From the NCBI RefSeq assembly GCF_000718775.1, contig NZ_JOCB01000101.1, forward strand, positions 1 through 30,860: a DNA stretch of 30,860 nucleotides, in the 5' to 3' direction. The notes beneath the pieces are model-generated. The model ran no database searches. It saw only the letters and a program-made list of their open reading frames with translations, and was not told where the DNA came from. Shown here piece by piece: positions 21,120 to 30,100 of the stretch; the first letter of the stretch is position 1, and every line of letters starts with the position of its first letter. The position numbers were made by a program, and so were the translations under genes. Source of the stretch: Streptomyces sp. NRRL S-31. GTDB taxonomy: Bacteria > Actinomycetota > Actinomycetes > Streptomycetales > Streptomycetaceae.

Positions 21120-23852
21120 TCAGGCGCTCCGTGCCTCGTCGAAGGTCCGCAGGGCGTCACGCAGCGCGGCCCGGGAGGTGATGCCCAGCTTGGGGAACAC
21201 CCGGTACAGGTGCGCGCCGGCGGTGCGGGGCGAGATGTTGAGTTTCCGGCCGATCTCCTTGTTGGACAGGCCGCTCGCGGCGAGTTCGGCGATGCGGCGC
21301 TCCTGGGCGCTCATCGCCGCCGCCTTCCCGCCCTGCGGCACCCCGACGCCCACGCCGGCCGCGCGCAGCTCGCTGCGGGCACGCTGGGCCCACAGCGGGG
21401 CCCGGAGGCGCTGTTCGAACAGGTCGAGCGCCGCGCTGAGCTGGCCGCGCGCGGCCTTGTACTCGCGGCGGCGGCGCAGCCACTCGCCGTACAGCAGACG
21501 GATGCGGGCGTAGTCGTAGGTCCACACGCAGGCGTCCGGGATGGCGAGGGCCGCCTCGTACAGCTCGCCGGCCTGTTCGTCGGGTGCGACGATCGCCGCG
21601 GCCGCGGCGAGGATGACCTCCAGGTGCGGCGAGATGGTGTCGATGCGGGCCCGCCGGCCCGCGTCGACGTGTGCGCGGGCCTCGGCCTGCCGGCCGGTCC
21701 GCATCGCGGATTCCACCAGGTCCAGGAAGAAGCGCTGGTAGTGGGGGAAGTGCGAGGGGAGTTCGCCCGCCGGGGTCATCTCGGAAGCCAGCTGGTAAGC
21801 CTCCTCGAAGTCCCCTCGGCCGACCGCGGCACGTGCCCGGGTCTCGTTCACGGCGCTCATCAGCAGCAGCGCGCGGCGCGGCTCGGCCCAGGCGGCGATG
21901 GTCTCGCAGTACGTGCGCAGTGCCTCCTCGTCCCCGCGGCCGCTCGCGACCATGGCCAGTCCGTAGGTGAACACGACGTGGATGAGGTTGTAGTCGTGCA
22001 CGGTGGCGTCCGCGATGCCGTGGGCGGCGACGGCGACCGTCCGGTCCCAGTCGCCCCGCATGAAGGCCTCATGCGTGCGGGCCACGACGGCGAAGCGCAG
22101 GCTGTCGTAGGCGTCGGCCCCGACGAGGTCCCGCCACACGCCGTCGTAGTAGGTGAAGCAGTCGAGGTACATGGCCGTGTAGATCAGCCAGTTGACGCGC
22201 CACAGAGGTGTGCTCGGGGACAGGGTGGCCGTCACCCGGTCCAGCCGTTCCCGTACGTCGTGAGCGGTGCGCGCCGGGTCGGCGACGCAGTCGAAGCACA
22301 TGCGCGCGGCCTCGGAGACCCGGTCGACCACCCCGTACACGCCGGGCCACAGTTCCGGGCGGCCGCCCCACACCGCCGCGTTGAGCAGGACGTAGAAGGC
22401 GTCGTCGAACGCTTCCTGGTCCTCGGCGGTGGTGCTCCGGGGCGCGGCCTCCATGACGGGCAGCAGGATGCGGAAGACCGTGTCCATGTCTCCGTCGCGG
22501 TGGAACTGCACGTAGGCCGCGGTGGTCGCGCTCCGCAGGGTTTCCGCCGTCTGGGCACCGGCCAGTTCCTCTGCCGTCTCCAGGAGGCCGGCGACACCCG
22601 CGGCGAACGCGGCCTTGTCCAGGCGGCGGGCGCGTTCGGCGGGGTCCTGGCTCAGTTCGGCCGCACGGCGGTACGCCACGACCGCCTCCGCGGCGCCGCC
22701 GCGGGCCTGGGTACGCTCCGCGGCCAGGGTCAGCTCGACGGCGACCGTCTCGTCGGGTTCGTCGGCGGCGTGGGCGAGGTGCCAGGCGCGCCGCTCCGGC
22801 TGCTGCCTCATGATCTCGGCCAGGGCCCGGTGCGCCGTTCTGCGGTGGCCGACCGGCGACATGTGGACCACGCAGGAGCGGACCAGGGGATGGCGGAAGG
22901 TGATCTGCTCGGCCAGGTGGTCGACCCGGATGAGGTCGGTGCGCTCACCCGCCTCCAGCATGCCGTCGTCCCACTGCTGGTTGGCCTGGACCACTCCGGC
23001 CCGGACGTCCCGCAGGTTGCCGGGGCGCTGACCGTCGAGCGCGGTCAGCAGCAGGGTGAACCGGGTGACGGCGTCGAGTTTGCGGATGCGGTCGGCGAAG
23101 ACGCTCTCCAGCCGGCTGCTGAGCGGCAGGTTCACCGGCAGGGCGTCGACTCCGTCGCGCTGGGCGGGGGTGAGCTGCCCGGGCAGTTCCACGAGGGCCA
23201 GCGCGTTGCCCTCGGCCTCCTCCAGCAGCCGTCGCCGGGTCGGTTCGGCCAGGTCCGGATGGCTGCTGTCGAGCAGCAACAGCGCGTCGGAGGCCGGCAG
23301 TGGGCCGACGTCCAGCACACGTATGCCCGAGAGGTCGAGGTAGCCGTTCGACCCGCCGCGGGTGGCCATGACGAAGGCCGCCCGGCAGCCGCTGAGCCTG
23401 CGGGACATGAAGGTCAGTACCTCCGCGCTGGAACGGTCGATCCAGTGCACGTCGTCCACGACCACCGACAGGGGCTGCGCCCGGGACGCGGCCTGCAAGA
23501 GCGCCAGCGCGGCCGCGGAGATGGCGAACCGTCCCGGGTCGGAGCCCTCGCGGATGGAAAGGACCTGCTCCAGGACCGCGCTCTGGAAGGCCGGCAGCCC
23601 CGCGGCGTGGTCGAGCAGCGGGTGGAGGAGCTGGTGCAGCGCGGAGAACGCGAGTTCCTGCTCGCTCTCGACGCCGACGACGCGCACCACGCGCAGTCCG
23701 TTCTTCCTGGCCCGTACGGACACGGCGTCCAGCAACGCGGTCTTCCCGACCCCGGGATCACCCTGCAGGAGCAGCGCCGTCCCCTCGTTCTCCGCTTCGG
23801 CGAGCATCACTTCGAGAGCGTGCATTTCGCGCGTACGTCCCACCAACGACAA
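21120..23852 (-). CDS. LAL-3: LuxR family ATP-binding regulator, 910 aa
   Basis: A LAL transcription factor, paralogue of LAL-1 with the same length and collinear motifs. Walker A is GDPGVGKT (31-38), Walker B is VVVDDVHWID, the central block MCFDCVADPARTAHDVRERL is shared with LAL-1, and the C-terminal LuxR helix-turn-helix reads ERRIAELAASGLSNKEIG and onwards. In the recognition region ISPRTAG and LGITSRAALRDAL are identical in both, so they probably bind the same DNA. TTG at 23852 is taken as the start, behind GGAGGA as in LAL-1; the in-frame GTG at 23864 overlaps that ribosome site and has none of its own. The 612-bp region upstream carries a shared promoter element and an inverted repeat. 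The signal sensed is unknown. Confidence 0.92.
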   Translation of the reverse strand: MSLVGRTREMHALEVMLAEAENEGTALLLQGDPGVGKTALLDAVSVRARKNGLRVVRVVGVESEQELAFSALHQLLHPLLDHAAGLPAFQSAVLEQVLSIREGSDPGRFAISAAALALLQAASRAQPLSVVVDDVHWIDRSSAEVLTFMSRRLSGCRAAFVMATRGGSNGYLDLSGIRVLDVGPLPASDALLLLDSSHPDLAEPTRRRLLEEAEGNALALVELPGQLTPAQRDGVDALPVNLPLSSRLESVFADRIRKLDAVTRFTLLLTALDGQRPGNLRDVRAGVVQANQQWDDGMLEAGERTDLIRVDHLAEQITFRHPLVRSCVVHMSPVGHRRTAHRALAEIMRQQPERRAWHLAHAADEPDETVAVELTLAAERTQARGGAAEAVVAYRRAAELSQDPAERARRLDKAAFAAGVAGLLETAEELAGAQTAETLRSATTAAYVQFHRDGDMDTVFRILLPVMEAAPRSTTAEDQEAFDDAFYVLLNAAVWGGRPELWPGVYGVVDRVSEAARMCFDCVADPARTAHDVRERLDRVTATLSPSTPLWRVNWLIYTAMYLDCFTYYDGVWRDLVGADAYDSLRFAVVARTHEAFMRGDWDRTVAVAAHGIADATVHDYNLIHVVFTYGLAMVASGRGDEEALRTYCETIAAWAEPRRALLLMSAVNETRARAAVGRGDFEEAYQLASEMTPAGELPSHFPHYQRFFLDLVESAMRTGRQAEARAHVDAGRRARIDTISPHLEVILAAAAAIVAPDEQAGELYEAALAIPDACVWTYDYARIRLLYGEWLRRRREYKAARGQLSAALDLFEQRLRAPLWAQRARSELRAAGVGVGVPQGGKAAAMSAQERRIAELAASGLSNKEIGRKLNISPRTAGAHLYRVFPKLGITSRAALRDALRTFDEARSA

Positions 23853-24464
23853 CGTTCCTCCCACGCCGGTGGGCGGTCACCCGGCCCGGCAGGAGAACTA
23901 TGGCGAGAGGCGGGAGACGGACGCATCTGTCACGCTACTGTTACCCGCGAGTAGGTGACAAGCCCGGTGAACACCGTGCGGACCGTCCACCATGGTCTCG
24001 CGTGGCGCCTGCCCGGAATCCGGCGGTTCAGGCATCCGCAGGGGCGGGTTTCACCGGTCCCCGCGCGCCGCGGCACACCGGCGGCGCGAGGAGTGTCCGC
24101 GCTCTCCCGGTGGACGGAACGCCCACACATGCCGGTGGCCCCCTGGGGCAGAGCCGGCGGCGCTCACGGTGGCCGCCGAATCAGCCGGCGGCACCCGGTC
24201 CCCCACCTCCCGGCCGCCACGTGCTCGCCGACCGTGTCGACACGGCAGACGGGAATCGGCAGGCGGGCCCAGCAGGGTCGGCGAGGGCGGGAAGCCGCTG
24301 GTCCGGCCGGAAGCCGACGGGGGCGCGTACGGCGCACCGGACCGGGCGCGTCGCCCGCACGGAACGGAGCGTGTGCGGACCTGCCCCGTCGGGGGCTCGG
24401 CCGGTGCGGCGTTCCGCGCTCCGGGTCGCCCCCGAGCACGGACCGTCCGTGTGTGCGGCAGCCG
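23853..24464. other. Region upstream of LAL-3
   Basis: 612 bp. The first 110 bp hold the LAL-3 leader, the shared promoter element and its inverted repeat. From about 23960 to 24464 I see no gene or clear signal. Confidence 0.5.
23918..23960 (-). promoter_or_regulatory. LAL-3 promoter element with inverted repeat
   Basis: On the minus strand, GTGACAGATGCGTCCG (23933-23918) matches the LAL-1 element. Just upstream, TGTCACCTACT (23960-23950) is the inverse of AGTAG-C-GTGACA, with one bulged base, around a 10-base centre. The full inverted repeat is a good candidate operator. At LAL-1 the upstream half is missing, and the 64-bp palindromic element occupies that position. Confidence 0.5.
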
Positions 24465-24785
24465 TCAGTCCAGCGGCTTGATGGTACCGGTGATGGCGAG
24501 CGGGGTGCCGTCCGGCAGGGTGATGCGCGAGTGGACCACGCCGCGCTCGAAGTCCTCCACATGCGTGATGTTGGCCCCGGACTCCTCCGTCCAGGACGTG
24601 AGGAACACGTCGGGCCGGATCTCCACCGCGGTGATGTCCACCGTCTCCACGTATCCGTCCGGCACCATGCCGCCGCCGGCGACGACGGTGAAGGTCATCC
24701 GCTTGTCGGACTCGAAGTCCTCTTCCAGGGTGAGCTGCCCCAGGTCGACGAAGTAACGGCGCTTGTCCATCCGCTGCTGTGACAT
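24465..24785 (-). CDS. MoaF-like beta-barrel protein, 106 aa
   Basis: A small single-domain protein resembling the MoaF-related family: FVDLGQLTLEEDFESDKRMTF, a central GYVETVDITAVEIRPDVFLTSW, then THVEDFERG and a closing DGTPLAITGTIKPL. The alternating strand pattern suggests a lipocalin-like barrel that could bind a small aromatic or lipidic molecule; activity is unknown. ATG at 24785 has AAAGG upstream. It is divergent from TetR-B across a 329-bp region holding a GCACACATGTGAGC palindrome about 105 bp upstream of this gene and the TetR operator. Control by TetR-B, or by the palindrome-binding protein, is plausible. Confidence 0.7.
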   Translation of the reverse strand: MSQQRMDKRRYFVDLGQLTLEEDFESDKRMTFTVVAGGGMVPDGYVETVDITAVEIRPDVFLTSWTEESGANITHVEDFERGVVHSRITLPDGTPLAITGTIKPLD

Positions 24786-24886
24786 GACGTGCCTTTCTGA
24801 CGCGGTCGTGCGGTCCTCACCAGCATGTCCAGCGTCCGCCGTCGAGCCATCCGTCATCCGACCTACGGCGTCACGGGGCCGGATAC

Positions 24887-24900
24887 GCACACATGTGAGC
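24887..24900. promoter_or_regulatory. Palindrome site S6, GCACACATGTGAGC
   Basis: A 14-bp palindrome with one mismatched pair, A/T-centred, in the divergent region between the MoaF-like gene and TetR-B. Confidence 0.55.
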
Positions 24901-24995
24901 GCATCCCACCCCTGCGGCGCCGTTGCCGCCGGACCGGCCGGGTGGGCGGGCGGTTACCCGGTGACGACGTCGGGGAGACGGCCGAAAGGGTGCCG

Positions 24996-25025
24996 TTGAC
25001 GATTGGCAAGACGACTGGTCATATT
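24996..25025 (+). promoter_or_regulatory. TetR-B promoter with embedded operator
   Basis: TTGACG (24996-25001) and CATATT (25020-25025) are 18 bp apart. The 18-base AAGACGACTGGTCATATT (25008-25025) matches the TetR-A promoter element at 16 positions. Transcription would start near 25032, giving a leader of about 80 bases, unlike TetR-A. Confidence 0.65.
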
Positions 25026-25114
25026 GATTCGGTTCTCCAGCGCGCCGCAGGAGCCCCCATGTCCGAACCCGCCGGGGCGACAGATCCCGGACCGCACGAT
25101 GCGAGGAGCATGAA

Positions 25115-25684
25115 ATGCCCCAGGTGAGTGTGAAGAACAGACTGCTTAACCACGCAGCGGAGGTCTTCCGTCGCAAAGGGTTCCACGGAGCGAGCGTGCA
25201 GGACATCACCACAGCCGCCGGCACACCCAAGGGCTCGTTCTACAACCACTTCGACAGCAAGCAGCAACTCGCCGCCGAGATCGTCCACCGCTACGCACAG
25301 GCCACCGACTTCTCCGCCCTGCACACCGACCGGCCGGCACTGGAACGACTGCACACCCACCTGATCGCACAACTGGACCGAGTCCGGGAGACCGGAATGC
25401 GGTTCGGCTGCCTCCTCGGCAGCTTCGCCGGCGACAGCACCACCGCGGGTGAGGAGGTCCGCCGGAACGTGCAAAGGGCACTGACCGCGTGGGCCGACCA
25501 GATCAGCCTGACCATCGAACAGGGCCAGGCGACGGGCGAGATCACGGCGCGCCACCCGGCCCCGGTACTCGCCTCCTTCCTCCTCGACGTGCTGGAAGGG
25601 GCATTCCTGCGGGCCAAGCCCTGGGGGGAGCACACGGCCGCGGTGGAGGAGATCGGCATCGCGCTGGACGCGCTACGGGCGTGA
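25115..25684 (+). CDS. TetR-B: TetR family regulator, 189 aa
   Basis: A paralogue of TetR-A. The N-terminal helix-turn-helix (about 6-55) reads LLNHAAEVFRRKGFHGASV and QDITTAAGTPKGSFYNHF, with recognition-helix residues matching TetR-A. The C-terminal domain has the same RFGCLLGSFAGDSTTAGEEV layout. ATG at 25115 has GAGGAG upstream. It is divergent from the MoaF-like gene. The shared operator-like element suggests that each protein can bind both promoters, so the two copies may cross-regulate. The ligand domains diverge more than the DNA-binding domains, so they may sense different molecules. Confidence 0.9.
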   Translation: MPQVSVKNRLLNHAAEVFRRKGFHGASVQDITTAAGTPKGSFYNHFDSKQQLAAEIVHRYAQATDFSALHTDRPALERLHTHLIAQLDRVRETGMRFGCLLGSFAGDSTTAGEEVRRNVQRALTAWADQISLTIEQGQATGEITARHPAPVLASFLLDVLEGAFLRAKPWGEHTAAVEEIGIALDALRA

Positions 25685-25703
25685 CCGGACGGTGCCGGCG
25701 CGG

Positions 25704-25717
25704 GGCACACGTGTTCC
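25704..25717. promoter_or_regulatory. Palindrome site S7, GGCACACGTGTTCC
   Basis: A C/G-centred family member with one mismatched pair, 20 bp after the TetR-B stop codon. No gene starts nearby, so its target is unclear. Confidence 0.5.
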
Positions 25718-25800
25718 GCGGGGGGCCGGGCTCCCGCTGGACCGGCTCGCCCGGAGAGACCGCGCGCCGCCGTCGTCCGGGCCGGTGAGCGCTTCGCGCC

Positions 25801-25845
25801 CGTACCGGCTCCGGAGGTGCTTCGTACGCGTACCGGCTCCGGAGG
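25801..25845 (+). repeat. 17-bp direct repeat
   Basis: CGTACCGGCTCCGGAGG occurs at 25801-25817 and 25829-25845, in non-coding DNA. Confidence 0.6.
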
Positions 25846-26845
25846 CCGGGTGCCGGCGGACGCGGCAGGCTCGCGGGCGGCAGACGCGGCGGGGCCAGTG
25901 CCCGAACACAGGGCCGGGCCGGCGGGCCGGATCAGTACCCGGACCACACAGCCGGGCCGGTACGACGAGCCCGTACGGGCGGAGCGCCGCCCGGACCGGT
26001 CTTCCCGTTCCGCACCGGGACCGGATACGTGCCGGCCGTCCTCGACCGGCCGTCCGGGCGCGGCCACGCCCCAGACGTCTCACCCGCGCCCGCACACCCG
26101 GCGAGGTGTGTCCGGCATGGTGCGGGAGCCGGGTGGTGGACGGTCCGCGTGCGCGGGCCGTCCGCGTTCCCGGCCGGGAGCGTGAGTGGTCCCTGCCGGT
26201 GCCCGCCCGCACCACCCTGTGCGGAGAGCACGCGGGTTGCCCGGCCGGGTCCTCGTCGGGCATGCCACCTCGGCATCGCGCCATGCCGAAACCGGCTTGG
26301 ACAGCCCCCCGGAGGGTCTGTTCCAATGACACACACCTCCCGCCGCGGCGGATGGCCCGGTCCCGTCCGGCAGCCGTCCGGCGCACGGAGTCGTCGGCGC
26401 TCGCGCGACGGCTCCTCACTCCGGCCCGACCCCCGCGGGCCGGCCCCCGGGACGGCTCATGCGCGGCGTCTCCCCCGTACGCCGCAGGCCCGCCACGACG
26501 GCGTGCACCGGCGCATGAGCCGTCCCGAAGGCGGAGCGGTCGCAGACCCTCCCCGTCGGTCGGGAGCGGCGGATGACAGGACGGGGCTTCCGGTGCCCGA
26601 CGGTCCACCGGACACCCGGTCCGGCGGACGGCGTGCCGGAATCCCGCCGCACCACTGCGGTGCACACTCCAGTGGTCCGGTCAGACCGGGCTCCGACGGT
26701 GATCCTCGGCGCGCGGCGAGCTTCGGTACGCGTACCCCGTGGGCCGTCTCCGCGGCCGGTACGGCTGCGGTCGTCCGCCGCCAACATTCCGGGTGCCGAA
26801 GCGGGCCGGGCGGGAGCGTGCCCCTCGGAAGCAGGAGTTCCTCCC

Positions 26846-26990
26846 ATGAGCGCGACCAACATGAAGGCCGTCGATTGGAACCCTCCAGCAGGTCACCGCC
26901 CTGACCAAGACCCGGCGAGACCTGCTCGCGAGGCTGCAGATCCCCGCCCCCCAAGCAGGTCATCGCGCTTCAGCTCGCACCCCGCTGACC
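26846..26990 (+). pseudogene. Possible frameshifted small gene
   Basis: ATG at 26846 with an AGGAG site opens MSATNMKAVDW with good codon bias. One base later in phase the bias continues as LQQVTALTKTRRDLLARLQ, and a second shift gives PPPKQVIALQLAPR and a stop. The three pieces in succession look like a small helical protein broken by two indels. I do not recognise a family, and chance or sequencing error is possible. Confidence 0.25.
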
Positions 26991-27189
26991 AGCCGGGACA
27001 CGACCACCTGGAGAACCCGGGCCCCTGTCTGCAGGGAGCGGCCTCGTCAACGGGTGCGAGACCGTGCGTCGGGGGCTGGCCGGGCTCCGGAGACGGCGTC
27101 GGTCCTGGTCGTCTCGAGGCGTGGTGGTCCGGCCGGCTCGCCGTGGCCACTGCGTGCGGGTTGTTCTGGGTGGGGCTGTTCTGGGCGAT

Positions 27190-30100
27190 TCAGGTCCAGC
27201 CCATCATCTGGGCCATGATGTCGTCCTCCACCGACATGGCTTGATGCTTTGCGGTGCCGGCGTCTGCGGGCATGCCTGCGGGAGGGGCTGTGTCGGCGGC
27301 CGCTCTGGGTGGTGTGTGCGGGGACGGACCGTCGGCGGAAGGTATGCCGACAGTCCTTGTTCTGCTCTCCTCGCCCTCGTGCGTCCGCCCTGCGGCAGGG
27401 TGCGCGGCCGGCCTGTCGCCGAAGCCTTCGAGGTCCTGCCTGGCTGCCTCGTCGGCGTACTCCCAGGTCGCCGCGTCGCGCGCCGTGCCCTGCTGTTGTT
27501 CTTGTTCCGATGTGGTGATGCCGGGGCGGCCGGTCTCCGCGGCTGGCTGCTGGTCAGGCCCGGTCATGCCGCCGGAGGCAGTCTGCGCAGGGTCTTGCAG
27601 GACTCTGCGACGGCCGTCATTGTCCGGTTCCGACAGGTGAATGCCGTGCTGTCGCAGCAGGGCGATATCGGCTTCCGTCAGTCTTTTCAGGCCGCGCAGC
27701 ATTGCATACAGAATGTAGCCGATGGGGACGGCGGAACGGGTGTCGCTGCCAGAAACGGCAAGGACCACCTCGGCTTTTTGGTTGGGGAGTACGTTGCTGC
27801 GGTCTTCGCCGTTGGGGCCTGCCATGTTTCGCCAGTGCACGAGACCGGCCACAAACTGTTCGATCGACCACTCGGACCGATACCTTTGACCTGCCCCGCG
27901 AACAACCCTGTGGAAGCCGTCCACTTCCTCCATGTGGATATGGCGCTTTTCCATTCCCTCGACCAGGCGCCGAGACGCGCTTTTCACACCCACACTTATC
28001 AGTTTGTTCATTTTAGCACCAATGCGGACATCTTCGTACCTGTCGGTGTTCGGAATGCGAACGCGCACGGTAGCCTCCCCTGGGGGGATTTGGGTGCAGT
28101 CTTCTTCGTCGGGGTGTTCATTGTGCCGCCACGTGTCGATGGCGTCCAGGATCAGGTCATCCGTCCACTGGGTCGGGGATTTGCGCTGCTTCGGGCGGTC
28201 TTGTGGTGTGTTTTCGACCCGCTGGCGCTGATTCTGGTTCTGAATTTGGTGCGGGGGTGGTTGGTGGGTGGCGGCCGGTGTGTCTGCCGGGAGTGGGGGG
28301 TCGGCGGGGTGGGGATGTGCCGGGGCTGGCTGTGGGGTGGTGGAAGTGTGGTGTCTGGCGGGCATCCAGTGGTGGGCGTGCCGTACCAGGTGCAGTGGTT
28401 GGCCGTGGGTGGGGCCGACGGTCAGGGTCCAGTTGGTGCCGCGGGGGTCGATTTGGAGGGTGTGCAGGTGGATTCCGTAGAGGTGGGCGGCGATCACCGG
28501 GGCGATGTCGCCAGAGACGTTGTTCCATCGGCCGGGTGTGCGGAACTGGTCGGCGATGCTTTGCCAGTCCTCCGGCAGCACTCCGGTGTCCGCCCGTAGC
28601 GCGGTGAAGGCCTGGACCAGATCCTGGAAGGCGTCGCTCTGCTCGATCTCCTCGACGCTGGGCCGGGGCCGGCCGGCGTCGGTGCTCTGAGCCGGATCGG
28701 AGAAGAGGTCGGGGCGGAGCACGGCCAAGGCCGCCTCCCGGGCCAGGATGTTGATGACGCTCTGCTGCACCGTGGACCACCAGGGCTCCGCCTGGTCGTC
28801 CCGCTGCCGTGGCGGGAGGGCCCCTGTCCAGAGCAGGATGTTGCGGACCCGCTCCACCTCATCGGCCAGCTCCGCACGGATCACCATCACGCTTTCGGGC
28901 AGGGGGGTGTGGTCCGCCGCCTGCCCGGCCGCGATCAGCGCGTGGAAGAAGCAGTCACCGTCCGGCGGTACCTGCCACACCGTCCACCCGAGATCGCGCG
29001 CCGCCCGCCGCACCGACGGGTCGACCGTCTCCTCCTTCCACACCGACCGCCACTGCCGTTCCTGCTCGGCCGAGTTCCACCACTGCCCACCGGACAGATC
29101 TCCGACCGGCCCACCCACCATTGGCACGACGCCGGCCCCGGTGGATCCAGCCGGTCCGCCGTCCTGCGGCCGGTCCAGCCCCACACCGTCGGCACGAGTG
29201 TCCGGCAGACCGGTTCCCGTCCATGGCATGAACGACTCACCGCTGTGTTCCGGCCCCAGCCAGTTCAGCGGGCCGGCCTCGGCTGCCGCCGTCAGGGGCC
29301 CACCGAGCAGGAAGGGATCACCCAGCGCGAGGGGATCAAACACCCCGACGGGCACGGCGTCCCCTGGCCCCCCGACATCCGGCCCCGGCAGCGCATCACC
29401 CACGCCGCCCGCCGACCAGTCGATGTCTGCGAGCGAGAACGGGTCCATCTCCTGGTCCGGGCCGGCCCATGACTCCGCCACCCCCGGATCCGGCCAACCC
29501 CCCGCCGGCTGCTCAGACCCGAACCACTGCGCCGGCTGCTCAGAGCCGAACCACTGCGCCGGTTCGTCCAGCCCGAGGAACTGTGCCAGCTCGTCCGGCG
29601 GGCCCGGCAGGCCCGGCAGGCCCGGCAGGCCCGACTGATCGGGCTGGTTCTCCATGTGCGTGGGAACGGCGGGAGGACCGGAGGTGACGCCCGGCTGAGT
29701 CGACTCGGACCCCAGTGCGCGACCCGGGTCCTCGAGCAGAGGGAAGAATGTGTCCGGTGACGCCACTGTGGCAGGGCGGGAACGGGCCGGGGCATCCGGG
29801 CCTGCCCATGTGTCCGGCATGCCCGGTTCCGGCCGGTCGACCAATTCCGCCGGCGCCCGGGTCGCACTCGCGTTCGCGGGGTCCGACGCGCCGGCCCTTT
29901 CCCGGGGGTCGTGTTCGTGTGTGGGGGGCTGGCCGACCTCGGGGCCGGTGTTCGTGCCGCGAGCCCGTCCCCTGCGGGGCTCACTGGCCTTTCCGCCCCC
30001 GCGCCGCTTGGCAGATCTGGCGGCGGTCCGGGGGCCGGGCTGGTCCGACTGCTCGGGCCAACCCTCCTGCCCGGCACCCTGCGCGGTCGCAGCGGTGGTG

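Larger units (their letters stand above)
25685..27189. other. 1.5-kb gene-poor region downstream of giant toxin
   Basis: No intact gene is supported here on either strand. It contains palindrome S7, a 17-bp direct repeat (25801-25845), two copies of GTACGCGTAC (25824-25833 and 26726-26735) and a possible decayed small gene (26846-26990). An immunity gene for the adjacent toxin would be expected in this direction but is not seen. Confidence 0.5.

Noticed and set aside
20889..23954. 1,021-codon open frame on the plus strand
   Set aside because: It is antisense to LAL-3, has no recognisable domain, and arises from the G/C-rich third positions of the real gene.
25685..27189. Immunity gene for the giant toxin
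   Set aside because: The minus-strand frames here have no codon bias or ribosome sites and no recognisable fold.
27064..28599. 511-codon plus-strand frame opposite the giant protein
   Set aside because: It is antisense to the OTU-containing frame and has no domain of its own.
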